From NCBI GenBank assembly GCA_030039655.1, contig JASHVC010000104.1:1-7151 (forward strand): 7,151 nt of DNA, written 5' to 3'. Position numbers and translations under genes: made by a program. Each line of letters starts with the position of its first letter. Within the stretch, counting starts at the first letter, position 1. This stretch comes from Xanthobacteraceae bacterium (GTDB lineage: Bacteria > Pseudomonadota > Alphaproteobacteria > Rhizobiales > Xanthobacteraceae). Under the pieces are notes generated by a model. That model was not told the DNA's origin. It saw only the letters and a program-made list of their open reading frames with translations, and did no database searches. Positions 1 through 5,914 of this stretch are shown here, one piece after another.

Positions 1-1134
1 CACGAACGGAGTGCTGAGCACCCGTATCGCATTGGCGTTCGTGGTCCGTGGTTTCGTGGCGCGCGACAGCACAGGCATGCGCGCAGCTGCCTTCAAAGCA
101 GGTTGCTGTTCTATGTCGATGGCCTCCAGGATTGGCGTCGCAAGCGCGACCGTCAAACGGCCGACCATTTCGGATACGAGCGCCTGGACAAGATCGGTGA
201 GGGTCGAATTGTCGCCGATGCTAAGTTTTCCGAGCACGCCAAGACCGACCTCGACGCCGCCGATCGACTTGATGGTTAGGTTGCTGTCCGCTTCAGCCGC
301 CTTCGTGAAGGCCTGCGCGAGATAATTGATGGTGTTGGCTTTATCGACATTCATGCCACATCCGTAGAGGCCGGACGGAATGCTTTGCGCCGTCATGTTG
401 TTGATCGTCAGAACCGACGGCGCGTTCTTATTTGCGCCTGGATAATATTTGCCGTCGGGACCTTTCCAAACCGGGCTGTGGAAGATCTCGTCCATCAAGA
501 GTTCCACGAAGACAGAAGCAGCTTGGACGATCTCCGTGTCGCCGATTGTGCTAGAAATGGTCGGCTGGTCGTACGCCGAGCCAAAATAGCTTATAAAGCC
601 GCCGTCGAAGTAAATTTTGTAATAGGCCTTGACCTCTGACCAGAATGCGCCGGCTGGGTCTGTACCTCCCGAACTTGGGGTACTCGGCGTCTGGCGAAGG
701 ACATTTTCCGAGATCATCCTCGCAAAGCCGTCGAATTGCTGCGTCGTCAGGCTAATTTTCGGACTCGACATCGGTGGCGCCAAATTGGCGCTGTCGGTCA
801 CCTGAGCGACACGACTCGCCATGACCGTTGATTGGGCCGAGACATATTGTGCGTGAGCAAAGATCGCTTGAACAACTCCGTCCTTGCGGATTTGATCAGG
901 AAGCGCGGCGTTTAGCGCCGCGGTACTTCGCGACACGGCGGCGTAGCTGAGGGGGCCGCTGGCAATTCTGGCCTTGGTCGATGCTGGACAGGAGTTGACA
1001 ACAATAAGCTGGTCGGCGGGCGTGACCCAGTCGATTGCGGTAGTCGGAACCAATTTATCGATGTCAACAAGTACGCAATTGGAGAGAACAAATACCGGCA
1101 AAATCGCGAGCGCCGCAGTATGCGCCGTCTTCAT
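1..1134 (-). CDS. Predicted lipoprotein of unknown function (C-terminus beyond left edge)
   Basis: The frame is open without a stop from an ATG at 1134 to the first base, giving 378 codons with the C-terminus missing. Residues 1-19 form a short export signal: Lys2, then a hydrophobic run. It ends in Leu-Ser-Asn-Cys with Cys20, a lipobox-like site although Asn at -1 is atypical. The mature protein would be tethered to a membrane on the periplasmic side. Two further cysteines (49 and 259) could pair. The body is rich in Ala, Ser and Thr, with an aromatic patch around residues 164-190 (FWSEVKAYYKIYF) and a helical stretch at 312-340. I do not recognise a family. The ribosome binding site is weak (GGGGCG a few bases upstream). 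It diverges from the secreted-protein gene at 1421. The frame is well supported: all shorter plus-strand frames here break up. An ordinary periplasmic protein rather than a lipoprotein is possible given the imperfect lipobox. Confidence 0.8.
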   Translation of the reverse strand, partial: MKTAHTAALAILPVFVLSNCVLVDIDKLVPTTAIDWVTPADQLIVVNSCPASTKARIASGPLSYAAVSRSTAALNAALPDQIRKDGVVQAIFAHAQYVSAQSTVMASRVAQVTDSANLAPPMSSPKISLTTQQFDGFARMISENVLRQTPSTPSSGGTDPAGAFWSEVKAYYKIYFDGGFISYFGSAYDQPTISSTIGDTEIVQAASVFVELLMDEIFHSPVWKGPDGKYYPGANKNAPSVLTINNMTAQSIPSGLYGCGMNVDKANTINYLAQAFTKAAEADSNLTIKSIGGVEVGLGVLGKLSIGDNSTLTDLVQALVSEMVGRLTVALATPILEAIDIEQQPALKAAARMPVLSRATKPRTTNANAIRVLSTPFV

Positions 1135-1420
1135 CACACGCCCCACCGTAACGCCCTGAACGCCACTTGAACAAACCCAGACTACAATCCTGAATTGTTT
1201 CGACCTCTCCGTCAAGTGCGCGGGCTTACGATGATTGAGCGACGCCTCGCTGCAACACCCGGATTTTCGCCGGAAATGGCCTTCGGCCTGTGGAAAGCCG
1301 CCGAACGGCCGTACAACCCAGCGCTGATCGCTTGAAATTCGCCAGGGTTGTGAGTTAGGTGTTGCGCCACCTCCCAAAATCCGTGCGCCGCTTTCTTGTT
1401 GGCCGCTTGAAAGGTGCGTT
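1135..1420. other. Divergent intergenic region
   Basis: This 286-base spacer lies between two divergent envelope-protein genes and must hold the promoters for both, but I see no pair of boxes convincing enough to call. A short inverted repeat, ACAAT-CCTGA-ATTGT, lies at 1184-1198; it is too short to be significant alone. The only coding potential seen is a 34-codon frame at 1231-1335, listed separately. Confidence 0.5.
1231..1335 (+). CDS. Doubtful 34-residue ORF, possible gene remnant
   Basis: An ATG at 1231 opens a 34-codon frame ending in TGA, and the same frame could start at GTG 1216. The peptide has a natural-looking composition (MIERRLAATPGF, then FGLWKAAERPYNPALIA) and fairly GC-ending codons, so it may be a tiny gene or the tail of a decayed one. 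There is no clear ribosome binding site and I recognise no family. It lies within the divergent spacer, where a chance frame of this length is common. Low confidence. Confidence 0.2.
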   Translation: MIERRLAATPGFSPEMAFGLWKAAERPYNPALIA

Positions 1421-2209
1421 ATGAATTCCATCCGTACGCATCGCCGTTTGCTTCGGTCATCGGCCGTCGTTCTTGGATTGGCGCTCTCGGCCGTGTCTTC
1501 AACAACGAGCCAGGCGATCGATCTCAAGCCCAAGGCTTTTCCCTTGGCTATTTTGGGCGTGTCCGTGTCAATCCCGGTCGCCATTTCCTTCGATGCGACC
1601 AGCGCAGGCGACACGCTGTCTTTGCAGGTACGGGCGCAGGCGAACCTCAAGGGCGCGCAGGACAAAGCACTGGATATTGCCCGTGCCATCCCGATGCCGA
1701 GCGACAACTGTGCGCGCACGGGCGTCAATCCCGTCGTCAACAGTATTGGCGACGCCTCAATCGCGCCCAGCGGCAATACGGCCCTGATCGCAATCACGGG
1801 CCACGTGACGGCCTGGGCATGCGGGCACCCCCTCGGCGCGACCGTAAAGACCGTGATTGCGTCCGATAGCGTGAATTTATCGGCGCAGGTCAGCATCGTT
1901 GTCGAAAATCAAAACCGGATAGGGCTGAGGCTTGCCGGTCCCGTCACCGTGAACACCGGGCATGCCTTGACAGCGGAGGTGGCCAAGCTCTTGGGCGGCG
2001 ACGTCGGCGCCGTCATGACGACAGAGCTGGCGAAGGCTTTAGACGTCAGCGCGGCCCGAGCGAGTTTGCCGAATTTCCCCGGCTTGGAGGTAACCATTCA
2101 GAGCGCGGAATTCAGCGCATCAGGAGCCGATTTAGTGGTCAACGCCAAAGGAATCGCGCACATGAACAGCGACACATTCAATGCTCTGCTGGCGGTCATG
2201 AGCAAATAG
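1421..2209 (+). CDS. Secreted (periplasmic) protein of unknown function
   Basis: The 262-residue product has a classical Sec signal peptide: basic start (Arg5, Arg8, Arg9, Arg12), hydrophobic core at about 15-26, and likely cleavage after Ser-Gln-Ala32. The mature part is mostly alternating hydrophobic/polar strands, with a helix around 183-210, suggesting a beta-rich fold. Two cysteines (97 and 134) are the only ones present and could form a disulfide in the periplasm. The last strands (LEVTIQSAEFSASGADLVV) have the amphipathic pattern of lipid-binding or outer-surface beta proteins, but this is only an impression and I name no family. The start is supported by AAAGGTG at 1410-1416, 4 bases before the ATG. 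The membrane-protein gene at 2263 follows after 53 bases in the same direction, so the two may be co-transcribed. An overlapping 151-codon frame at 1414 is a shadow: it has no signal and the low-complexity Arg/Gln bias of a wrong frame. Confidence 0.8.
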   Translation: MNSIRTHRRLLRSSAVVLGLALSAVSSTTSQAIDLKPKAFPLAILGVSVSIPVAISFDATSAGDTLSLQVRAQANLKGAQDKALDIARAIPMPSDNCARTGVNPVVNSIGDASIAPSGNTALIAITGHVTAWACGHPLGATVKTVIASDSVNLSAQVSIVVENQNRIGLRLAGPVTVNTGHALTAEVAKLLGGDVGAVMTTELAKALDVSAARASLPNFPGLEVTIQSAEFSASGADLVVNAKGIAHMNSDTFNALLAVMSK

Positions 2210-2262
2210 GTTGCATTCCGAACTAGTCTGCCGAGCAACGCCGATTGATTCAGGTCGATGCT

Positions 2263-2919
2263 ATGAGACGTTCTCATCTCGCAAAATTGTTCAGCGGTCT
2301 TGGCATTGCGCTGCTGGTCATCAGCCTTAACACTTGGCTTGCAAGCCAAGGCGGGAAGGCCATCCTCAACATACCACTCATCGAGGATGAGCGGCCGGCG
2401 ATGTCCTTTACCGGCCTAATAATGGAAAGCGTGCTGCTCTTTCTGATGAGTACTGTTGCTCTCCTCTTCGCTCGCAGAACGCCTGGCCGCTGGTCGAAAA
2501 AAATACCACCCGTTTGGCTTCAGGGACTCGACCCCGATGCCCTTGAGAGCAAAATCTTTCAGGAACTGGTCTTGATCGTTTTTATATTCGTGCCGATGGC
2601 ATGCATGGTTCATCTCGTTGACATCGTCTGGAATTCGAAACTATGCGTGCTCGGCTCAAAAGCCCCGCCTGTCATGGTTTCCGAATATTGGTTTAAAGGC
2701 ATCGCAGGAGCCGACAATCAAATTCGGCTTGTTGAAGACCTCTTGCCTGGAGGAACCTGCGGCAAAGGCATTCAGGTTTTTCCGGGCTGGGAGTTTTTGC
2801 TCGTGTGGCTCGCGATTGCAGCGTCGTTTGTAGTGAGCCTTCTGTTTATACTCCAACTGATCTCTCCTTTGGTGCCGGACCACCGAGCAAAGGCCTCTAG
2901 CGAGAGGCCTCGGCCTTGA
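2263..2919 (+). CDS. Four-helix inner-membrane protein of unknown function
   Basis: From the ATG at 2263 the product is 218 residues. The frame could extend to TTG 2245, but CAGG at 2251-2254 sits 8 bases before the ATG and favours the shorter form. Four hydrophobic segments are visible: just after the start (LFSGLGIALLVISLNTWLA), MESVLLFLMSTVALLFA followed by basic ARRTPGRWSKK, LVLIVFIFVPMACMVHLV, and LVWLAIAASFVVSLLFILQL near the C-terminus. The basic loop after helix 2 suggests that side is cytoplasmic. The segment between helices 3 and 4 (about 75 residues, with two Cys) would then be outside the cytoplasm. No catalytic motif or family is recognised. It lies downstream of the secreted-protein gene and may share its transcript. 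Its last codons contain a perfect hairpin at 2891-2910. Confidence 0.75.
   Translation: MRRSHLAKLFSGLGIALLVISLNTWLASQGGKAILNIPLIEDERPAMSFTGLIMESVLLFLMSTVALLFARRTPGRWSKKIPPVWLQGLDPDALESKIFQELVLIVFIFVPMACMVHLVDIVWNSKLCVLGSKAPPVMVSEYWFKGIAGADNQIRLVEDLLPGGTCGKGIQVFPGWEFLLVWLAIAASFVVSLLFILQLISPLVPDHRAKASSERPRP
2891..2910. terminator. Perfect 8-bp hairpin, possible terminator for converging genes
   Basis: AGGCCTCT and AGAGGCCT form a perfect 8-bp stem around the 4-base loop AGCG, inside the last codons of the membrane-protein gene. It lies between that gene and the leftward recombinase, where a bidirectional terminator would be useful. There is no T-tract on the plus side. On the minus side the stem is followed by TTGCTC, a poor U-tract. 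Folding is certain on paper; a termination role is weakly supported. Confidence 0.35.
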
Positions 2920-2955
2920 GAAACCGTGCCGCGCCGACGTGTCGCGAGGAAGTTG

Positions 2956-2976
2956 AAGTCCACAGAATTATCCACA
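2956..2976 (+). promoter_or_regulatory. DnaA-box-like pair
   Basis: TTATCCACA at 2968-2976 matches the classical DnaA 9-mer consensus exactly. AAGTCCACA at 2956-2964, in the same orientation and 12 bases upstream in phase, shares its last six bases. The pair lies in the 130-base gap between the membrane-protein and recombinase genes. Replication origins usually carry more boxes plus an AT-rich unwinding element or iterons, and neither is seen here. This may be a regulatory DnaA site, a remnant of a plasmid origin, or chance. Confidence 0.35.
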
Positions 2977-3049
2977 CTCTCGCCGCACGGATCGCACACA
3001 TCATGTACCGCAAGGTCGATAGCGTGGCTTGGGGCGCGCCAAAACCGTC

Positions 3050-3658
3050 CTACGAGTCAGTGCTCCACATGCGCTCGGCGAACACGCGCTCGTCGGGGCC
3101 GATCACGTCACCGTAAATTGCGGTCGTCTTCAATGAAGCATGGCCGAGCCAGCGCTGTACGAGGTGCGGCGGCACGTTCGATTGAAACGCCCTGACGCCG
3201 AAGGCGTGGCGAAGGCCCTTGGGCATGGCGTGACTCCCGGAGATCCCGGCCGCCGCCATGATCTCTTTAATGCGCCGCCATGCCGTCGTGCGGCTCCACG
3301 TCCAAATCCGCTCATTGGCAAGGTCGGGGTCGCGCTGCGCTATACGCAAATGGAATTCCCTATCAAGCTCGGTCAGCAAATCCGGAGGCAACGGCACTTG
3401 CCGCACGACGCCGCGCTTGCGCCGCTTTAGCGTCATGATACTGGCAACGCCGCTTTCGACATCAATCGCCGCCGGCGTAAGAGCAAGCACTTCAGAAATA
3501 CGGGCGCCGCTCCAGGCGAGCAGCTCACAAAAGAGACATTCAAATCGAGGAAGGCGCTGCGCGGACTCAAGAAATCGCCGTCGCTCGGAGGCATTCAGAT
3601 ATTTGCGGTTACCGGACGAGCCAAAAAGACTTATGTCGCTGTACGGCTGCTCGCGCAT
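3050..3658 (-). CDS. Compact tyrosine recombinase (catalytic domain only)
   Basis: This is a 202-residue site-specific recombinase of the phage-integrase/XerC-D superfamily, which breaks and rejoins DNA through a 3'-phosphotyrosine intermediate. Visible motifs are Arg53 in SGARISEVLAL, a lysine-rich beta hairpin near Lys78-81, Arg150 in KGLRHAFG, His173 in WLGHASLKTT, and nucleophile Tyr182 in TAIYGDV. The residue three before Arg150, usually His, is Lys147. The usual N-terminal core-binding (SAM-like) domain is missing: only about 20 residues precede the catalytic fold, where full-length family members carry roughly 100 or more. This may be a naturally small form rather than a truncation, because the ATG at 3658 has GGGGA at 3663-3667 upstream. 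A 31-bp inverted repeat starts 11 bases upstream of the gene. It is divergent from the TIR gene. Likely roles are integration, excision or multimer resolution of the element. Confidence 0.9.
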   Translation of the reverse strand: MREQPYSDISLFGSSGNRKYLNASERRRFLESAQRLPRFECLFCELLAWSGARISEVLALTPAAIDVESGVASIMTLKRRKRGVVRQVPLPPDLLTELDREFHLRIAQRDPDLANERIWTWSRTTAWRRIKEIMAAAGISGSHAMPKGLRHAFGVRAFQSNVPPHLVQRWLGHASLKTTAIYGDVIGPDERVFAERMWSTDS

Positions 3659-3668
3659 CGTTTCCCCG

Positions 3669-3699
3669 GCTGAAACAGAATGACCGATTCTGTTGCAGC
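3669..3699. repeat. 31-bp inverted repeat, candidate recombination site or operator
   Basis: The left arm GCTGAAACAGAAT (3669-3681) and the right arm ATTCTGTTGCAGC (3687-3699) are inverted copies matching at 12 of 13 positions, around the spacer GACCG. The inner 8 bp are perfect. The sequence abuts the ribosome binding region of the tyrosine recombinase. Such recombinases act on paired inverted arms of about 9-13 bp around a short asymmetric spacer, which this resembles, though a 5-bp spacer is shorter than the 6-8 bp typical of characterised sites. It could equally be a repressor operator for the recombinase or for the divergent TIR gene. The repeat itself is read directly; its function is inferred. 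Confidence 0.6.
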
Positions 3700-3802
3700 A
3701 CGAGATTGCTCCGATGCCTCAGCGGGATTAGCGCACGTTCAGCAGAATTGGATTAGTTTTGATAGGTATTTTTAGATCGAAAATCAAGAGTCCTTCAGCG
3801 GT

Positions 3803-4840
3803 TTGAAACACTATCGGTCATTCCGTTTCAATTCCAGTCCGAATTCCGATCCTGCAACACCCACGGCGCAGCCCGAAGCGCGAGCGTTCAAATACCGCGC
3901 GTTTCTAAGCTATAGCCATCGCGACTCCACGTGGGCCAAATGGCTGCATAAGGCGCTCGAAGCTTATCGGATCGACAAGGACCTGGTCGGACGCGAGACC
4001 CCGGCGGGGCCGGTGCCGAAAGCATTGCGGCCGATTTTCCGCGATCGCGACGACTTCTCCGCCGGACATTCGCTCTCCGGACAAACGCTTGCAGCACTCG
4101 AAGCGTCGCAGTTCCTGGTTGTGATTTGCTCGCCGAATGCCGCGCAGAGCGCCTACGTGAACGAAGAAATTCGGCAGTTCAAGACGATGGGCGGTGCCGC
4201 GCGAGTGATCCCGGTGATTATCGACGGCGAGCCGGGGGACCCGCAACGCGAATGCTTTACCCCTGCCCTGCGCTTCAAACTCAGCGCCGATGGTTCCTTA
4301 ACCGGCGAGCGTGAAGAACCCATTGCCGCCGATGCGCGGCCTCAAGGCGACGGCAAGGAGATCGCCAAGCAAAAGATCGTCGCGGGCCTGCTCGGCGTTG
4401 GCTTCGACGAGATCATCCGCCGCGCGGAGCGCGCGCGAAGGCGGCGGAATCGGCTCCGTTTTGGTCTTATCGGAGCGGCTGCATTGATAGTTGCCAGCGC
4501 TGTGCTGGGTTGGGTGGGCTTTGAGTCCTTCTATGAGCAACTTCGTGTCGCCGAAGACTTGAATTCTGCCAGCGATACGGCCGACGCTTGCGAGCGCGCC
4601 GATAGCATGAATGTTTCAGATCAATGGCGCATCGCGCTGGCATTGGAATGTGTGGACACGTTCCGCCAGGTACTCGGCGGGTTGCCTCAAGACGCTCGAT
4701 TGCCTGAGCGCGTTGTCTCCCTATTCAGGGCAAATGTCGCTATTTTGCAAAAACTCAAAGACCAAGGAAAACTGACGCCTCAGCAACTAGCGGTGCTGGC
4801 CAATGCACAAGCCCTGGAGGCCAGGCTCAACAGGAGCTGA
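3803..4840 (+). CDS. TIR-domain protein with a membrane anchor
   Basis: The 345-residue product has a TIR domain at about residues 29-160. Box-1-like RAFLSYSHRD (32-41) is followed by WAKWLHKALEAYRI, then PIFRDRDDFSAG (77-88), and the strand FLVVICSPNAAQSAYVNEEI (104-123). Glu121 or Glu122 sits where bacterial TIR enzymes place the catalytic glutamate that cleaves NAD+. A basic stretch (RRAERARRRRNRLR) and a helix at about 218-240 anchor it, so TIR would be cytoplasmic and the last 105 residues extracytoplasmic, with Cys263 and Cys283 able to pair. Bacterial TIR proteins act in anti-phage defence and NAD+-derived signalling; which applies here is not shown. The start appears to be TTG 3803, since no ATG or GTG precedes the domain in frame; AAGAG lies 13 bases upstream. 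A TTGATA box lies at 3759-3764 but has no good -10 partner. The gene stands alone in its orientation, with no obvious partner. Confidence 0.85.
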   Translation: MKHYRSFRFNSSPNSDPATPTAQPEARAFKYRAFLSYSHRDSTWAKWLHKALEAYRIDKDLVGRETPAGPVPKALRPIFRDRDDFSAGHSLSGQTLAALEASQFLVVICSPNAAQSAYVNEEIRQFKTMGGAARVIPVIIDGEPGDPQRECFTPALRFKLSADGSLTGEREEPIAADARPQGDGKEIAKQKIVAGLLGVGFDEIIRRAERARRRRNRLRFGLIGAAALIVASAVLGWVGFESFYEQLRVAEDLNSASDTADACERADSMNVSDQWRIALALECVDTFRQVLGGLPQDARLPERVVSLFRANVAILQKLKDQGKLTPQQLAVLANAQALEARLNRS

Positions 4841-4845
4841 AATCC

Positions 4846-5040
4846 TCAAAGACCGGGCTCGGAAGTGCGTGGAAGAATCGTCGCGCTTTGCGAAGCACGA
4901 GTGCTTCCCTGCTCTGTGCTGCACGACCCCGAAAATACACGAAGCCGGCCGATGCCTTGACGGCAGTTCGACAAGCTCTTGATCGCTCGGAATGCTTCCA
5001 GACTATCAAGCACTTCCTTCGGAGGAAGATCGTTCGCCAT
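4846..5040 (-). CDS. Doubtful 64-residue ORF converging on the TIR gene
   Basis: The frame opens with ATG at 5040 and stops at 4846, 5 bases beyond the TIR stop codon on the opposite strand. The N-terminal half (MANDLPPKEVLDSLEAFRAI) looks like a genuine helical protein start, but the C-terminal half becomes Ser/Thr-rich and unconvincing. Another minus-strand frame over the same bases becomes more protein-like there (RGRAAQSREALVLRKARRFF), which could mean a frameshifted remnant. GAAAG lies 10 or so bases upstream as a weak ribosome binding site. I recognise no family. A small gene, a decayed gene or a chance frame are all possible. Confidence 0.25.
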   Translation of the reverse strand: MANDLPPKEVLDSLEAFRAIKSLSNCRQGIGRLRVFSGSCSTEQGSTRASQSATILPRTSEPGL

Positions 5041-5104
5041 AATTCATCGCTTTCAAAAACAACCAAAATATCCCTCTAACTGTAGTCCATCATGATTAAC
5101 GAAT

Positions 5105-5124
5105 AGATAAAACAAGATAAATCA
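5105..5124 (+). repeat. Two-copy 10-bp tandem repeat in AT-rich DNA
   Basis: AGATAAAACA is followed immediately by AGATAAATCA, two 10-mers differing at one position, inside an AT-rich patch of an otherwise GC-rich window. One helical turn per unit would put both copies on the same DNA face, as for a protein-binding site. Two copies are too few to call iterons. Confidence 0.35.
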
Positions 5125-5216
5125 AGGCTTAGCGAATGTATTTGTGCGTAACCACCTCCTGCAGTCAGCTAGCGCAACGGTTCAGCCGCAACCCGCATCT
5201 TAAACTCGGGACCGCA

Positions 5217-5750
5217 TCATTCCGCGCCGACGCAATCCCGGTCGAATTCTTCGCGACGATGACGCCATTCCTTGTAGTACGGAGTTTCGGTGTTGGTTCT
5301 CCCATCGAGGGGCACAACGGGCATTGTATCAATGAGAACCTTTTGCCGAACGCTGCACGCCTCAGCCTGCGCCCGTGCCGTTATGCTCCTGAGCTGAATG
5401 AATTCCAGCCGAACGACATAGGCGATTACAAAAGCCACGGCGAGCTTCATCACCAGATAGATGGCGGCCTGGCTTCGCGCCGTCGCCGTCGCGGCCTGAT
5501 TTTTGACTGTCATAATGTCGGTGACGATGCTCGGAATAAAATTCCGCACATAGCCCGCCGCCGCAGTTAAATTGCTGGCGACGCCGGTCATCACGCCGTG
5601 GCCCGTCGACTCCGACGAATGGGCCGCAGCTTCGCGTGCAATCAAGATTTGGCTAACCTCGGCGTCCGTGTAACCGGCCTTGCGGAGCCGCTCGCGCTCC
5701 GCGTCGAGAGGAACGTCTACGGATTTCTGCTCTTGTTCCAACACCGACAT
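5217..5750 (-). CDS. Single-pass membrane protein of unknown function beside transfer genes
   Basis: The 177-residue product starts at the ATG at 5750, with an unusually good ribosome binding site at 5758-5764. Residues 16-40 form a charged helical module (DAERERLRKAGYTDAEVSQI). It resembles short helical protein-binding modules with a Gly-aromatic turn, but I cannot assign a family. Residues 52-80 are mildly hydrophobic and may sit at the membrane surface. Residues 96-114 (AIYLVMKLAVAFVIAYVVR) are a clear transmembrane helix. The C-terminal 60 residues are polar and charged, with Cys132 and Cys173. It is divergent from the coupling-protein genes across a 164-base spacer, so a role in or regulation with the transfer apparatus is plausible, but this rests on location only. 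A 144-codon plus-strand frame over the same bases is a shadow. Confidence 0.75.
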   Translation of the reverse strand: MSVLEQEQKSVDVPLDAERERLRKAGYTDAEVSQILIAREAAAHSSESTGHGVMTGVASNLTAAAGYVRNFIPSIVTDIMTVKNQAATATARSQAAIYLVMKLAVAFVIAYVVRLEFIQLRSITARAQAEACSVRQKVLIDTMPVVPLDGRTNTETPYYKEWRHRREEFDRDCVGAE

Positions 5751-5757
5751 AGTCCAG

Positions 5758-5764
5758 CCTCCTC
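5758..5764 (-). promoter_or_regulatory. Strong ribosome binding site
   Basis: On the minus strand this reads GAGGAGG, a near-complete anti-16S match, 7 bases before the ATG at 5750. It fixes that start and suggests the membrane protein is translated well compared with its neighbours, whose sites are weak. Confidence 0.75.
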
Positions 5765-5914
5765 ATGGCCGGTCGGCATCTATAAACCAAGAGTTGTAAG
5801 CGAGCGTAAACGGCCTGCGGCAACGCGAACGGCGCGTCGCGCTTTTACCGAAAGCAATCGTCTCTAGCGTATCGTGCTTACGCATCCGTAGCGCTGGTTG
5901 AGAAATTGGTAACC

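Larger units (their letters stand above)
4841..5216. other. Gene-poor spacer with AT-rich patch
   Basis: These 376 bases lie between the TIR gene and a leftward membrane-protein gene, whose 3' ends face each other. Only a doubtful 64-codon minus-strand frame (4846-5040) and a competing plus-strand frame are present. The part from about 5041 to 5135 is clearly more AT-rich than its surroundings and holds a 10-bp tandem repeat. No terminator, tRNA or other RNA gene was recognised. Confidence 0.5.

Noticed and set aside
11..1159. Three short plus-strand frames in the left 1.1 kb
   Set aside because: All are antisense to one uninterrupted minus-strand frame of 378 codons with an export signal.
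1184..1198. Inverted repeat ACAAT-CCTGA-ATTGT as an operator
   Set aside because: Five-base arms are expected by chance in a window of this size, and it does not align with a convincing promoter.
1278..1288. GGCC-TTC-GGCC hairpin as a terminator
   Set aside because: The stem is four pairs with no T-tract, and it lies in a divergent promoter region where no transcript should end.
1414..1869. A 151-codon plus-strand frame overlapping the secreted-protein gene
   Set aside because: It has Arg/Gln-biased composition and no signal or motif, whereas the overlapping frame at 1421 has a clear signal peptide and ribosome binding site.
2962..3747. CAGAAT at 2963-2968, 3676-3681 and 3742-3747 as extra recombinase arm sites
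   Set aside because: Only six bases are shared. Outside the 3669-3699 repeat the surrounding arm sequence does not match, so these are probably chance.
3725..3756. Two copies of GGATTAG, 25 bases apart, upstream of the TIR gene
   Set aside because: A 7-mer pair is too short to support a regulator site; spacing and position give no further support.
5136..5570. A 144-codon plus-strand frame
   Set aside because: It is antisense to the membrane protein at 5217-5750, which has a strong ribosome binding site and a real transmembrane helix.
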